From positions 26,899,354 to 26,963,353 of the forward strand of contig OZ234494.1 of NCBI GenBank assembly GCA_965153455.1: a DNA stretch of 64,000 nt, read 5' to 3'. The stretch comes from Sphagnum compactum (Eukaryota; Bryophyta; Sphagnopsida; Sphagnales). The translations under genes were made by a program, and so were the position numbers. A model generated the notes under the pieces. It searched no databases, had not been told where the DNA came from, and worked only from the letters and a program-made list of their open reading frames with translations. Each line of letters begins with the position of its first letter. Positions within the stretch are counted from its first letter, which is position 1. Below are positions 12,246 to 22,799 of the stretch, in pieces.

Positions 12246-13010
12246 CATTAATAATTATAACCGTTGTTTAATTTTGTGTATTTCAAATTGTGAATTTAAA
12301 AGAAAAAATGGACATATTTTTATACAATGTCATTGTCAATATGTTGGTATACATATCCAAAAACTTTAGATTGATTATCCAAAAACTTTAGATTGATTAT
12401 CCAAAAACTTTAGATACAATCTAATGAATTAAAAACATATAAAACATAATTTTAGTTTTTTTTAATAACATAATTTTGGAATTTTAAAATATAAAACTTA
12501 AAATAATAATATTGAAAAAAGATTTAGATTAAAAGAAAAGTAAAATGATGTATTGAAAATATTTATAAAAAATTCTTTAATAAAAAATTGGAAAAAACAT
12601 AAATTTCAAGGCATGGGTGCACGCAACTTCTACTAGCATGAATGGACCCTTAATATTGACTTTTCAACATACTAGTTTGGTCCTTGTGTCAAGTGTTAAC
12701 GTTTAGCTCCAAGATTAAATCTAGCTTGATTTAGCCTGATCCTAATTAATTAGGGTAATCTAGTTTAGCAAGTAATTTAGCTGCAACTTGTTCCAATGTG
12801 AATAGGTTCGAACTTTTTCGCATTTTGGATACAATCCATTGTTGCGCGATCTCAAATCTCTTTTGGTGATTTGAGATTTTAGGATATTATTTTGTTGTTT
12901 TGCAACTTTTTTATGTGTGCACATTTGGTGTGGTTTCTTGTGTTTTTGTGTTCTGAGCTTGGATACCTTCGTGGTTATAGGTTAGTTCTTTTTATATAGG
13001 TTGATGTGCC
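12246..13010 (-). repeat. Block A (CACTA left flank), inverted copy
   Basis: Reverse complement of 39,166-39,904 and, in part, 25,660-26,060 and 52,190-52,678. It includes the CATGAATGGACCCTTAATAT stretch near 12,640. Within it, 12,354-12,415 holds three tandem 22-bp units starting TATCCAAAAACTTTAGATTG. The 39.7 kb copy has two such units and the 52.5 kb copy one. Confidence 0.65.
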
Positions 13011-15040
13011 ATTTCAAGTATCATGTTGTCATTTTGTTTCTATGTATGGACAACAATAGGTGTAGGTGTCGATATGGAAGCACACGACATTAGTAAGGGG
13101 CGAAAGCATGATTAATTGTTTCAAAAGTGGCATTTGAGGGTCCATATCTAACACTAGAGATTTCTTTGGAGTTTTAACAATGATCAAACCGTTGTTATAT
13201 CAATGGTAGCTTGGTATATGTTTGGACAATAAAATAATAAGTTTTGAATGTTGTTGAAGACTTCATTTAAATGATTGTATCAGATTGAATGCCTAGTAGG
13301 TGGCAATTCACATTTAGCAATGCCTTTGCCCATGCAAAGTTTTGGAAATGCAACTAAACGAAATTGTGAGATCCATTCATATATCACAAAAGGCTTTTGT
13401 TTGTTTGTGATCACACCATACACTAACATTTTTAAATCATGGGCCCTATGCTATGTTTTTGGTATGACCAAAGAACTTTCAATAAGGAAATGTGTTTTTT
13501 TAGCAATTTCAATACCAATAAAGCAAAACTTATTGAATTTATACAATATTTGTCTATGAAAATTACCTCAATTTTGAAAAATGATTTTGCTATAATTATT
13601 TTAAAAATGACATCCACTTCAACCAAAACAATATTAAGTTTGGTGACCTTATAGGAGGTTTAGTTTATACTTGGCCATTACTAGAAAAGTTTGAGCTAAT
13701 TTTAATGCAATCACAATGAAAATAATCATGATGTTGCCGATTATATGGTCTAACAAAAAAATTCCTTTGTCATGAACACTGTTGGTTTTAATAAATTGTG
13801 TTTTTATTGATTTCAAGTATGAATAGTAATATTTTTCTACTTTTGGAGACATTTAAATTATCTATTTTGTTGTAAATATAATATAACATACCAAAATCAC
13901 TTTTAGATTTAAGGTCATGTCATAAAAGTTGAATGCTTACTATTTTTAAATATTATGAAGATTAAAAAGATCATTAAAAAACATCATTACACTTGATAAT
14001 TTGATGTAGGAACATTTATTGTCATCTTACATTATAAAGTTTTTAATGTTTTAATCTATACACAAAAATATATATTTTTAATATCTAAACTAATAAAATC
14101 CAATTTATCTTCCTGCAAAATGAAAACAAGTGAATTAATCAATATTTTATGTATATTTCTAAAGTGCAATGGATGAAACCATAAATATTATCTCATATAT
14201 GTGTCAAAAATAATCAACTAACATTGGATGGGTGTCACCTTAGGTATATCAAACAATTGGAAAAAAAAAAATCATTCATTTTGTTTGCAATGTTAAATCA
14301 AAGGGTTTAAGTTCATGTGTTGTGAATTTCACCCAAGTTGACATCCTTTTATGACAACTAGCATAACAATTAAACCATAGAGGGTGAAAACATGCTAAAG
14401 TACAAAATTAAATGTCCTTGATTTATAATGGAATAAAAAATAGATCGTTTTGGCCAGAAAAAAAGAAAGCAAATTCAAATTTTAGTTAAATTTCATTTGA
14501 AAACCATGGTGTTTTCTATTGGGTTTATATTAAATTGAATACAAAATTTGAGAAATTATGGAATAATAAAAGTAATGAACAAATACTTTTGAATTTGATT
14601 GGTCAATATGGTGTTCAAAATTATTTTTTCATTAGAAATTTCAATGAATTATGCATAAATGTCATAATAGAATTGGATTTGTTTTTTTTTGAAATGGTAT
14701 TCACATTCAAATTCTTTTCAATATGTCATAAAAAGGGCATTTGTGGCAACTTCCATTCAACAATGATTACTTATTATTCCTTTCATGAAATTCTCACCAT
14801 TTTCCTTTTGTTTTGAATTGTATGTATGTTAACTATCTAAACAAACTCATTGGAAACAAGAAGAATTTCACATCTTTGACAAGATTAGTTAGAAGGGTGG
14901 AATCCTTTCAACATTTCATACCTTACTATTCAAGGACTTAAAAACTAAAATAAATATTGGAACCAACAATTTATTGCATGTAGAGATTACCTTTTATGGT
15001 ATGTTCAAACTTGAAAGAGAAAATTCCCTTATTGGAATTA
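13011..15040 (-). repeat. Block D, inverted copy
   Basis: Reverse complement of about 22,800-25,660 but without the ~820-bp segment found there at 23,757-24,570. On the plus strand an open frame at 13,275-13,559 translates to IECLVGGNSHLAMPLPMQ and so on. The same frame is open in the 25.1-25.4 kb copy on the minus strand. I do not recognise the product and do not call it a gene. Confidence 0.6.
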
Positions 15041-15305
15041 CTGTAACCAAAAAGAGAGTGCTAGACTCTACAACCAACCTGAAACATCTGATGGACCTAC
15101 ACAGAGTTTAGTTCTCAGCAAAACTTGAATCTAAACACAACCCTGATCTTCTTTCTCTCTCTTTCTCACAATGTTCTCACACACTCCCTGATCTTCACTC
15201 AGACACAATAGATGCTTACACAAAATCGACAAGTGTGATTGCATACACCTTCATTTACAAAATACCCCGTGAGCACAAGCTTCCTCTTCTCCCAGTATGT
15301 TCATC
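15041..15305. other. Segment present in this copy only
   Basis: Sits between block D and the right CACTA half and has no second copy in the window. It is CT-rich in the middle (CTTTCTCTCTCTTTCTCAC near 15,153) and has no open frame of note. It may be a remnant of a further insertion that broke the CACTA element. Confidence 0.35.
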
Positions 15306-15971
15306 AGAAGTCTACCTTTCCAACCTACTTATTTACTTAATGAAATAAGTGTCTAATTTGACCTACCCATCTAGGTTGACCTATGTAGGTACACCTATGT
15401 AGGTACCTACTTAAGTACCTACTTATATGAATAGGTATTTAGCTTAGGAAAGGAAAACCTACCTACCTACCTTTTTACCTAAGTAAGTACGTAGGTATGT
15501 AGCCTAAGTTTGTAATCACCTACTTATGTATCTCCTTAAGTGCTTACCAACATAATATTTGTATTTTGTATTAAATTCATTTAAAAGTGCCACATGCCAT
15601 ATTTACATTGGACCACATGTATAATATAAATAATCCAAGCATGTGAATTGAACATCCCAAATTATTGCATAATAATAATAATATGTATTTTGAATAATTA
15701 AATATAGGATATGCGATAGCACGTCATTTGGCATCAATAGTGACCAAAATTGTCGCATTTTGATCAACTGTAACAATACGTATACAATAAAGTTAAAGGA
15801 TGAACTTGTATTTGTTGACTTTTTTCTTTCATGCAATACCCTTTTGTTGTTTGTGACTAATATTGCATGTGATTTGTTCAAGTCGACTAAAAGAATTTTA
15901 GTGACAAATGTCATTTGCAACTAAAATTTAGTTGCAGAGACCAATCAAAAATAGATGTTTTTCTTCTACTA
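15306..15971 (+). mobile_element. CACTA-type transposon, right-end fragment
   Basis: Matches the right ends at 28,040-28,690, 42,415-43,049 and 55,205-55,862. It ends TTTTTCTTCTACTA at 15,971; the better-preserved copies end TTTTTCTTGTAGTG, the reverse complement of CACTACAAGAAAAA. Subterminal motifs include the near-palindrome TTGCAACTAAAATTTAGTTGC at about 15,916-15,936. The inner part (15,350-15,540) is rich in ACCT/AGGT tetranucleotides in both orientations and could form stem-loops. Confidence 0.65.
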
Positions 15972-17268
15972 CTTCATGTCATTAAAAAAATCTCACAAAC
16001 ACCCTATTCAAACAATTATTACACATAAATTGTTTTAAAAAAAAAAACATGAACCAACATTCATTCAAACCAATGATAGATTAAATATGAAATGTTCCAT
16101 GAAGTTCCCCAAAATATGAATTTCATGAATCACATGTATCACATACCACCCAATAATGAAACTCAAATATTATGGAATGGGTTTGCCCGCTTATGACAAG
16201 TTCCAAGTTCAAACATAACAACATTTTATCAATATGGGAATGAAGTTCCCAAAAAATGAACTTTGATCGGTATTCAATTCACATAGTACCAACAACATTC
16301 AATAAAGAAAAGGTCACCCTTTTATCACGAGTTCAAATTAATAACAAATAAAATAAAGATCAAATATCCCAAAAATCTTATAGGGGAATCCAAAATACTG
16401 TTGGTTTAAGGTGTAGTTGCACTAACATGTACCATATAGCCCATTCAATAGTGTTTTCTTTTTTAGTTTTTGGAGGGAAGGTAAATAGGTTGGTGTTTGA
16501 ACATTTTAGTTTTCAAAAAACTCAAAATTATTAGACATATCTTGATTACATTTGGACTTGAAAGAGGTATTGTGGACCTTCACTTGATGCACCCATCATG
16601 GTAATGATTGCTCAAATTGGACAAAGAATGAGAGATGTGGTTTGTAAATAATGTTTTGTTTGGTGTGATAAATGTTTGGTTTGGCAAAGTAAGCTTTGGA
16701 GCTAAAGATCTTTAGACATAACTCAATTGCACTTGGAGTTGAAAGAAGATTGTAAAGCTTGAATTGATGTACTCATATTTTTTAATCACTCAAAACAAGT
16801 AAGAAATAAGAAATATATGAGATCTAAAAGTAAAAGGTTTAATGCATTGTTTTAAGCATTTTGTTTTTGGATATGTTCAATTGTCTTGCAAATTCAAAAA
16901 TATATTGTCGACCTCCACTTGATATACTCATAATCGTGAAGATCACTTAAAATAAGACAAAAAATCATAAATATGAATACACATATGTGTTAGGTTATCA
17001 AGTTGTGTTTGATGATGGATATGTTTACCTTAGCATTGTTTGTGATTGTCATGAAAAAGATATAACATTAATTGGCAACAACTTTTTTTCTTAATGTGAA
17101 AACTGTAAAAGAAAAACCCTTGCATGAACCACCCCAAAACTTGAAAGGTGATGAATTTTCTGCCCCCCCACAAAAAAATTTCTAAAAGAAGTGATGGTTT
17201 TTTAAAACCAAGAACTTATGATATAATATGCCCTAATATTTCTTGAGATGAATTTTTTTTCAAATTTC
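15972..17268 (+). repeat. CACTA right flank (tail block), copy 1
   Basis: Matches 28,691-29,985, 43,050-44,200 and 55,863-57,140. It starts CTTCATGTCAT and ends in TTTCAAATTTCGA. The open frames are short and not conserved, and I recognise no gene. Confidence 0.65.
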
Positions 17269-17269
17269 G

Positions 17270-18003
17270 ACCCCCGGGTCGGTTGTAAGATTCATACTCA
17301 AATTCAGTATATTTGAGTCAATCCTTAGTTTCTGTTGGGAGGGTTGAGTACCCGGGGTATTGGGAGCTCCAGACATTTGTTACCCATGGGAAGGCAGTGG
17401 TGAGTTGAAGAAACTCGAAGAGTCTCCTGATGAGCAACACTTGTTTGGAAAGAATCCTCTTCAAAGATTACCAAGGTTCTGACAGTGAAGTAGGTGAAAG
17501 GGTTTCAAGTCTATTGTTTGGAATTTGCAACCATCATGATAGCTCAAGAAAGGAAATCCAGAATGCGCTGATCCACCATCAGTCTTAGATTAATGTCCAA
17601 TTCAAAATCACTGCAAGAAGAAGCGAATTAAGGAGTGTGTTTCCTCTTTATCAAGATGTAATTTTTGTTTAAGTATTGAACAATTCCAGTTCGTAAGACA
17701 GAATCAGGTACTCTGTGTATTTGGTGTACCTTCCTTTTTTCTGGTTTCACCCACACCATAGCAGTTGCATTTGTAGAGAGTTAATGCGTTGAGGAGCAGG
17801 TCTGGATACTTCTGCACTTGTACAAAAGGTTTTCGAGGTCAGTTGGAGGCGACTGACATTTGTTGCTATGTAGGAACTTCCAGATGTGCAGGAGTAAAGG
17901 GGGAAGCACCCATGGCCACCTTGAACCAGCACCCAAGTTGGTACCTTCATCATGCCGACTGAGGCCTATCAGTGGGCATATCACATGCCAAAAATGTTAG
18001 ATT
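17270..18003 (+). other. Insertion with an exon-like open frame (17348-17482)
   Basis: The sequence on both sides of this stretch is contiguous at about 57,140, so roughly 735 bp was inserted here or deleted there. Positions 17,348-17,482 are open for 44 residues, preceded in frame by a stop and ending in TGA. The peptide starts VPGVLGAPDICYPWEGSG and ends HLFGKNPLQRLPRF. An AG just before 17,350 could be a splice acceptor. The composition (Trp, Cys, Pro, charged residues) looks more like a real C-terminal exon than random AT-rich sequence. I cannot name the parent gene. It may be a captured or relocated 3' exon plus 3' UTR. Confidence 0.35.
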
Positions 18004-19440
18004 CGAATTCAAAGAACTTGATTTAGTCTAAGCATGGGATATTTGTAATATTTAAAATAGTGGGAAATCCTACAATAGGTATAACATGAACTTGTACAAA
18101 AATAGCCTAAGCTCCTAGGACAACAAAAAAACCTATGACACACTATGCTAAGTGCCTCAAAGGCTCTCATCCAATGGATCCCTACTCACAATGTTCACAT
18201 ACCTGTTCTTGTAAAATGACACGCTTAACATACATGGTCCCTTGTATGATCATAGCTGCTGGCAGATGCATTTCTGAGGCAGACACTGTGATGTGTGCTC
18301 ACCGTATGCAGGAAGGAAGGAATTTGGGTTTAGGGCATAAACAAAAACCACAATGCGTTTTTGTAACAGAAATCAGGTTTTCCTACACTAACAGTGACAA
18401 AAAACTGTATAGGTAATACCGAAGAGATCAGGCTTGGCAAATACCCTACCTCAACCATGAAGAATGCAGAAGATTTTCACAAGTGCACTTCACTCAGCAC
18501 CTGTAGACAAACAAAGATGCCCACCACAATACCATATTTGAAATACCCTGAGTGCAGTTGTTGCCTCAGACCTTGTCCAAACATCAGACATTGTGTTTCC
18601 ATGAACCTTAAGCACCATGTAAATTGGCCATCCGCATATTCTACATCTATTTGCATGCCTTAATGACAATGATGGGAAGCTGGTACTTGGAGAGACTAAC
18701 CTCTGCACTGGAGGTCATTCTCCTTGTGAGAAACAGGGACTGAGAGATTCTCAAGATGAGAGACAGGCTGTTCATTTTCAACCTAAATTTCTTCATTGGG
18801 ATTGCAAAGTGCTAGTCTACAGTTCCAGGAAGCCACCAACAAACAGACAGTTTGTGGAGTGCTGGGGAAGGCAATTAAACTCAAGCAGCCTCCTGGTGTA
18901 ACATAAATTACTACTCTGCCTTTCTCAGTTTGGCATCTGAAGTAATGCAGGACTTTTTAGTGTATTGGCAGCCAAGGTATTGATGCTAAGCTGTGAAGAT
19001 CAGCTAACAATTGCAAGTTGTGATCTCTGTAATATATGATCTATCCAAATCAAATGAAGGCTGCCTTGCTGATGATAGTTCACAGTCAATCTCAGAATAT
19101 GACTTTTGCCTCATATGAAATCTGGCACAAAACATATCTGAAACATGCCCCACTTTGCAATTTTAGAATTTGAATTGGTTTGATTAATGGCAATTTACCT
19201 CTGGTATATGTAGCTGTTTCCACCAAGTTCAACCTTAGGATACTCATTAGTTTGTGTCATATCTGTCAACAAGCCCACCCAAAAAAGTCTGGCTCGTCAA
19301 GTACATTTTAAATGTGGCTCAGCCATTAATAGAAAATGTGTGCTTAACGTGGTGAACTTTTTCTATCAGTTTGCAAGAGTTGCATTGCACTTTCTTTGAA
19401 GGAGCACTATAGATTGCCTACTCATTGAACTGTCTGGTAT
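18004..19440 (+). repeat. Upstream segment shared with 57-61.7 kb
   Basis: 18,004-18,180 matches 57,140-57,315, 18,180-18,580 matches 61,000-61,400, and 19,140-19,440 matches 61,430-61,713 in inverted orientation. Together they show that the DNA upstream of G1 and of G3 was once the same. An open frame at 18,394-18,663 is partly preserved at 61,213-61,440 but lacks a conserved end, so I do not call it coding. Confidence 0.6.
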
Positions 19441-20344
19441 TGTGATACAGTTTCAATCAGAACGAAATGTAAACCCAATAACTCCAAATTTTGCTTTCAT
19501 CAAGTTTTCCTCATCCAATGATCACTATAAGAGCCACTTTTTCTGTACTGACATGGTAAGAACAGCCAAACCCTAATTTACAATTTTGCATCCTAGCATG
19601 AGAGGAATTATATACCTTGGAATTTTTTGATGCAACCAGCTGTAAGAGCTTGTTTTCAGAGCAGCAAAAGAGCTGAAACTGCAATGGGATCCAGCCACTG
19701 CAATATTACAAAATTCTTCGAAAAATGACATGGGGAAAGGGTATTGCATCACCTCCAGAGAGCCAAAATTCTCGAGCAAGAGAAGAAAATTGTGACGAAA
19801 CCTCTCCTAGAACCAGAAACAATGCTTCAGGTGGGATGATTCTCCTTTCTTCATACTTCAGGCAGTCCATGACATTTGAGTGCGACCAGTTCGGTGATTT
19901 GGAGAAACCCACCCGAGTTCATTACAGCCCGAAAGCCAGTCAGGCGAGAACTTCCTCATTCCACTTGCTATCTCCATGTTAGGCGGAAACAACAATCGCC
20001 AAAATGTGGAGTTTCGCCGCGCACTCAAAGAAACGAACTGTGGCACCTCACAAACACTTCGTCGATCACCGTCCATCTTTCACAGAAAGAAGTCGGTAGA
20101 AAGTACTTGCAAAATCGTGTTGTGATAACATTCGCGAGAAAGAGCCAGAATCGTAGGCCTCAGATGGAGTTACCCAGGGCTCGGGAAGTGACCGCTAGCT
20201 TTAAGGCCAGAACGTAGAACACTCAATCCCTCACACTTTCCGACCATCGACTCCAATTGCTGATCCCTTAGAGTCGTTGGTTCCACGAGGTGTATTGGAG
20301 GAGATCGACCAAATCCCGGAATTCAGGCCCAATAAGCACATCTT
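19441..20344. other. Less AT-rich single-copy region upstream of G1
   Basis: GC content rises here and open frames occur on both strands (for example 19,876-20,217 forward and 19,706-19,912 reverse). None has a motif I recognise and they overlap each other. It could contain part of a diverged gene or simply promoter-distal DNA; no second copy exists in the window. Confidence 0.3.
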
Positions 20345-20967
20345 AGAGGACTAGGAAAGATGCGCACATTACCAGGAAGTTCCCATGGGACCGGAGAAAG
20401 GAAGATCCGGACATGACGAGGCAGTGGGGATGGACCGGAAATTGATGCTCAACGCGGTGGTGTATGAGATTGCACCGCTCATAGTCCAGATGAAACACGG
20501 AAGGTCTTCCTCATCACCGCAACCCCCGGGTACCTTCGTCACCGTCGGTTCACGACCTAGTCTGTCTTGGGCGAGTTCGAGGAAGCGGCTATTTTTCTGA
20601 CTGCCATTCGCTCTCTGCAGTGGAGGAGGAGCAGTGCTTATTAATGGGTGTTTCCTTTCCCTGGCTGATTGCCGAGAGGACTCCTTTGCTCGAAATTTGC
20701 GTTTGTTTCAAGCCGAGAAACGGAGCACGCTGTATTTGCCTGAGAGAGAAAGCGTGATCATTGAATTGGGCTGGTTCATTGCTGGGTGTTCAATTCTTCT
20801 TTTCCGTGCAGATCATTGCTGAGAGGACGTCCTCGCTCACTCTTTGCGCTTGTTTCAACTAGGACAAGAAACGGAGCTGTGGATTTGTGCGCAAGAAGAG
20901 TGATCAGTGACTGAAAATGGGGTTGACTTCACGTTCGTGCAATCCCCGGGAGATCAGCTCTAATAAC
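20345..20967 (+). promoter_or_regulatory. Promoter and 5' leader of G1, with internal duplication
   Basis: Closely matches 61,714-62,280 upstream of G3, and its first ~265 bp also matches the orphan copy at 38,905-39,165. Two related ~95-bp segments, about 20,667-20,760 and 20,814-20,908, form an imperfect tandem duplication: both have a GAGAGGAC start, TTTGCG.TTGTTTCAA and AAACGGAGC, and both end GTGATCA. An in-frame open stretch without ATG (20,634-20,822) is also preserved upstream of G3. Conservation between paralogues makes this a good candidate for transcribed leader plus core promoter; the start site is not determined. Confidence 0.5.
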
Positions 20968-22296
20968 ATGGATTTGAAAGCGCTGCTGCTGATCCAAGGT
21001 GTCATTGTGGGTACTTGTTTGTCCACTTTTGTAGCTGCTCGTCAGTTAGCACCTGAGCCGTCGGCGTCGTCCCCGTCTGCATCATCATCATCGTCATCCT
21101 TGTGTTCGCGAGCGCTCGCGACCACGCTGTGGGGTGCCGCTTTCGCGTTCTTCAGCTTGCTGGCCGATGCATGGCCTGCCTCTAAAGCATTCGCCTCGTT
21201 GTGGTCTGCGGGGCTTTCTTTGAGCGACAGGTTGCTGGCCTTCTTTATAATTGGACCAGTGGCTCCAATGCCTGGAATTGGTAAGATTGTCCAACAGATG
21301 TTCATGACCTTGAGGTTCCGCCAAATCCTTACAAGTTCAACCAATCCTGAACTAGGACCTGATACCATGTCTATGTCTAATAAGTTAAGGAGGATCATTG
21401 ACGACATCCTGGTTACATTGTTTGGGATCGACCAACCACCAGGTTTCTTGAAGAGTACAAGAATAGTAGCAAGTACTTACATCTCGCTAGGAATGAGTGA
21501 TTCAAACAAGTTACCATCTACACACGGCTCTCCAGTAACGGAGGATAATATAGCCGATGCTTTGACCCTTGGGCATAAGACGGGTGAAAATTCACGGTTG
21601 ATGCCACTAAGAGAAGCAGGGAAATTGGCTTTATTGGAAAGTAGTATCCTTCCTAATTATAAGCAACTTCGGTTTGTAGATGGTAGGAGTGGTATAGCAA
21701 CAGTAATAATTGGTTTGCAAGCAATAGGATATGTTACATCTATTGTTTATAGAGCAATTCATCATTTGCCAGTGAGTCCTGTAGAAGCCATAGGGTTTGC
21801 TTTTAGCCTGTTGGTCATTCTTTCTTCTGTTGTTCATAGTGTGGGAGTGATTTGTCAAAATCCTCTTGTCATATACTTGAACCCTGCACAAGAACAAGAA
21901 ATGTTAGATAAATGTAAGTCTACTCGATGGTCATATGCGGATGACGTATTTTGTGAAAATGCGATGATGGTGGGAATGGTGGTGGTGGGGAGCGTGGTGG
22001 TGGCATTCACGATACTTGTTGAATGGCATGTGTTAAGAATAAGTTGGTTGGATGCAATCGGGCCAATTCTCTTTTCACTTTCTCTTATCACCCAATCATT
22101 TTCATTTATCATATTGGTGAAAGGGCATCCATCAACATGTTGTACAACATGGGAAACTTTGTTAATGTTTGGGCCTGTGTTGATTAGTTTTGGTGGGATA
22201 GTTGTATCCATTGTGGCCACCATACTGAATTGGCAGACCAACAAGTTTGATAGTCGCACCCCTTCTATGATACGCAACTTACCTTTCATAGGTTAA
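20968..22296 (+). CDS. G1: uncharacterised polytopic membrane protein, 442 residues
   Basis: Single open frame. I chose the ATG at 20,968 because the upstream in-frame ATG at 20,917 is not conserved in G3, whereas MDLKALLLI is. Hydrophobic segments lie at about residues 5-23 (signal or anchor), 50-66, 85-100, 243-261, 271-294, 333-352, 361-383 and 398-421, giving roughly seven to eight membrane spans. A Ser-rich run (about 32-45) follows the first span and a hydrophilic region spans about 120-240. Notable motifs are YRAIHHLPVSPVEAIGF between two spans, CQNPLVIYLNP, EWHVLRISWLDAIGP and a very conserved C-terminal tail, NWQTNKFDSRTPS to LPFIG. I do not recognise a named family. The YRAI..LPVSP.E layout faintly resembles polytopic membrane proteins of fungi (from memory, unverified). 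G3 is an intact paralogue and G2 a broken one. Confidence 0.8.
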   Translation: MDLKALLLIQGVIVGTCLSTFVAARQLAPEPSASSPSASSSSSSLCSRALATTLWGAAFAFFSLLADAWPASKAFASLWSAGLSLSDRLLAFFIIGPVAPMPGIGKIVQQMFMTLRFRQILTSSTNPELGPDTMSMSNKLRRIIDDILVTLFGIDQPPGFLKSTRIVASTYISLGMSDSNKLPSTHGSPVTEDNIADALTLGHKTGENSRLMPLREAGKLALLESSILPNYKQLRFVDGRSGIATVIIGLQAIGYVTSIVYRAIHHLPVSPVEAIGFAFSLLVILSSVVHSVGVICQNPLVIYLNPAQEQEMLDKCKSTRWSYADDVFCENAMMVGMVVVGSVVVAFTILVEWHVLRISWLDAIGPILFSLSLITQSFSFIILVKGHPSTCCTTWETLLMFGPVLISFGGIVVSIVATILNWQTNKFDSRTPSMIRNLPFIG

Positions 22297-22799
22297 AAGT
22301 AATTTTGCTCATTTTAGTGATGAATTTTACATAATACCCACAGCATTGATACATCATCAAATGTTGTTTTGGATGTAATACGAAATACTCAAGGTTTAAA
22401 AATTATTGTCATGTATAGTTATGTGAAACACTTCTTATGATATCAAATACCTATGTTTGTACACATAATTTGTTGAGTTCATATTGTTCTAATGTGAATT
22501 AAAAGTATTTCAATCATTTTGCATAGGTATATACTGATATTGTATAAATTAATAAGTTGTTTTCATGCTTCACATTGCCTTTAACCTTAAATTACAAGAT
22601 GAAAAACTCCAACATATAATCTTCAATGTGTCTTAACACCCTCATAAATAAGGTGAGTTCTTTTAACGTGTTTTTTAATCAAGTTTTGAATGTCAATGAC
22701 TGCACAATTATATTTTCAACTTTACCCATCATTTGAATGACATTTGAAATATTATGTGCATATTATAGATTGCCATGTTTCATTAAAAAAAAATGCATG
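22297..22799 (+). other. 3' flank of G1, conserved among paralogues
   Basis: Closely matches 50,957-51,470 after G2 and 63,604-64,000 after G3. It includes AAAGTAATTTT just after the stop and a TGTGAAACACTTCTTATGAT stretch. AATTAA-rich motifs could serve as polyadenylation signals. No open frame is conserved. Confidence 0.55.

Noticed and set aside
17747-17984. Two overlapping minus-strand open frames
   Set aside because: Short, mutually overlapping and without any motif; the segment looks like 3' UTR-type sequence next to the exon-like fragment.
20917-20967. Upstream in-frame ATG of G1 as the true start
   Set aside because: The corresponding codon upstream of G3 is ATC, while the ATG at 20,968/62,281 and all following residues are conserved.
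21042-21407. Long minus-strand open frames opposite G1
   Set aside because: They mirror the coding strand's Ser-rich and hydrophobic codon bias, and the paralogous G3 does not keep the same minus-strand frames.
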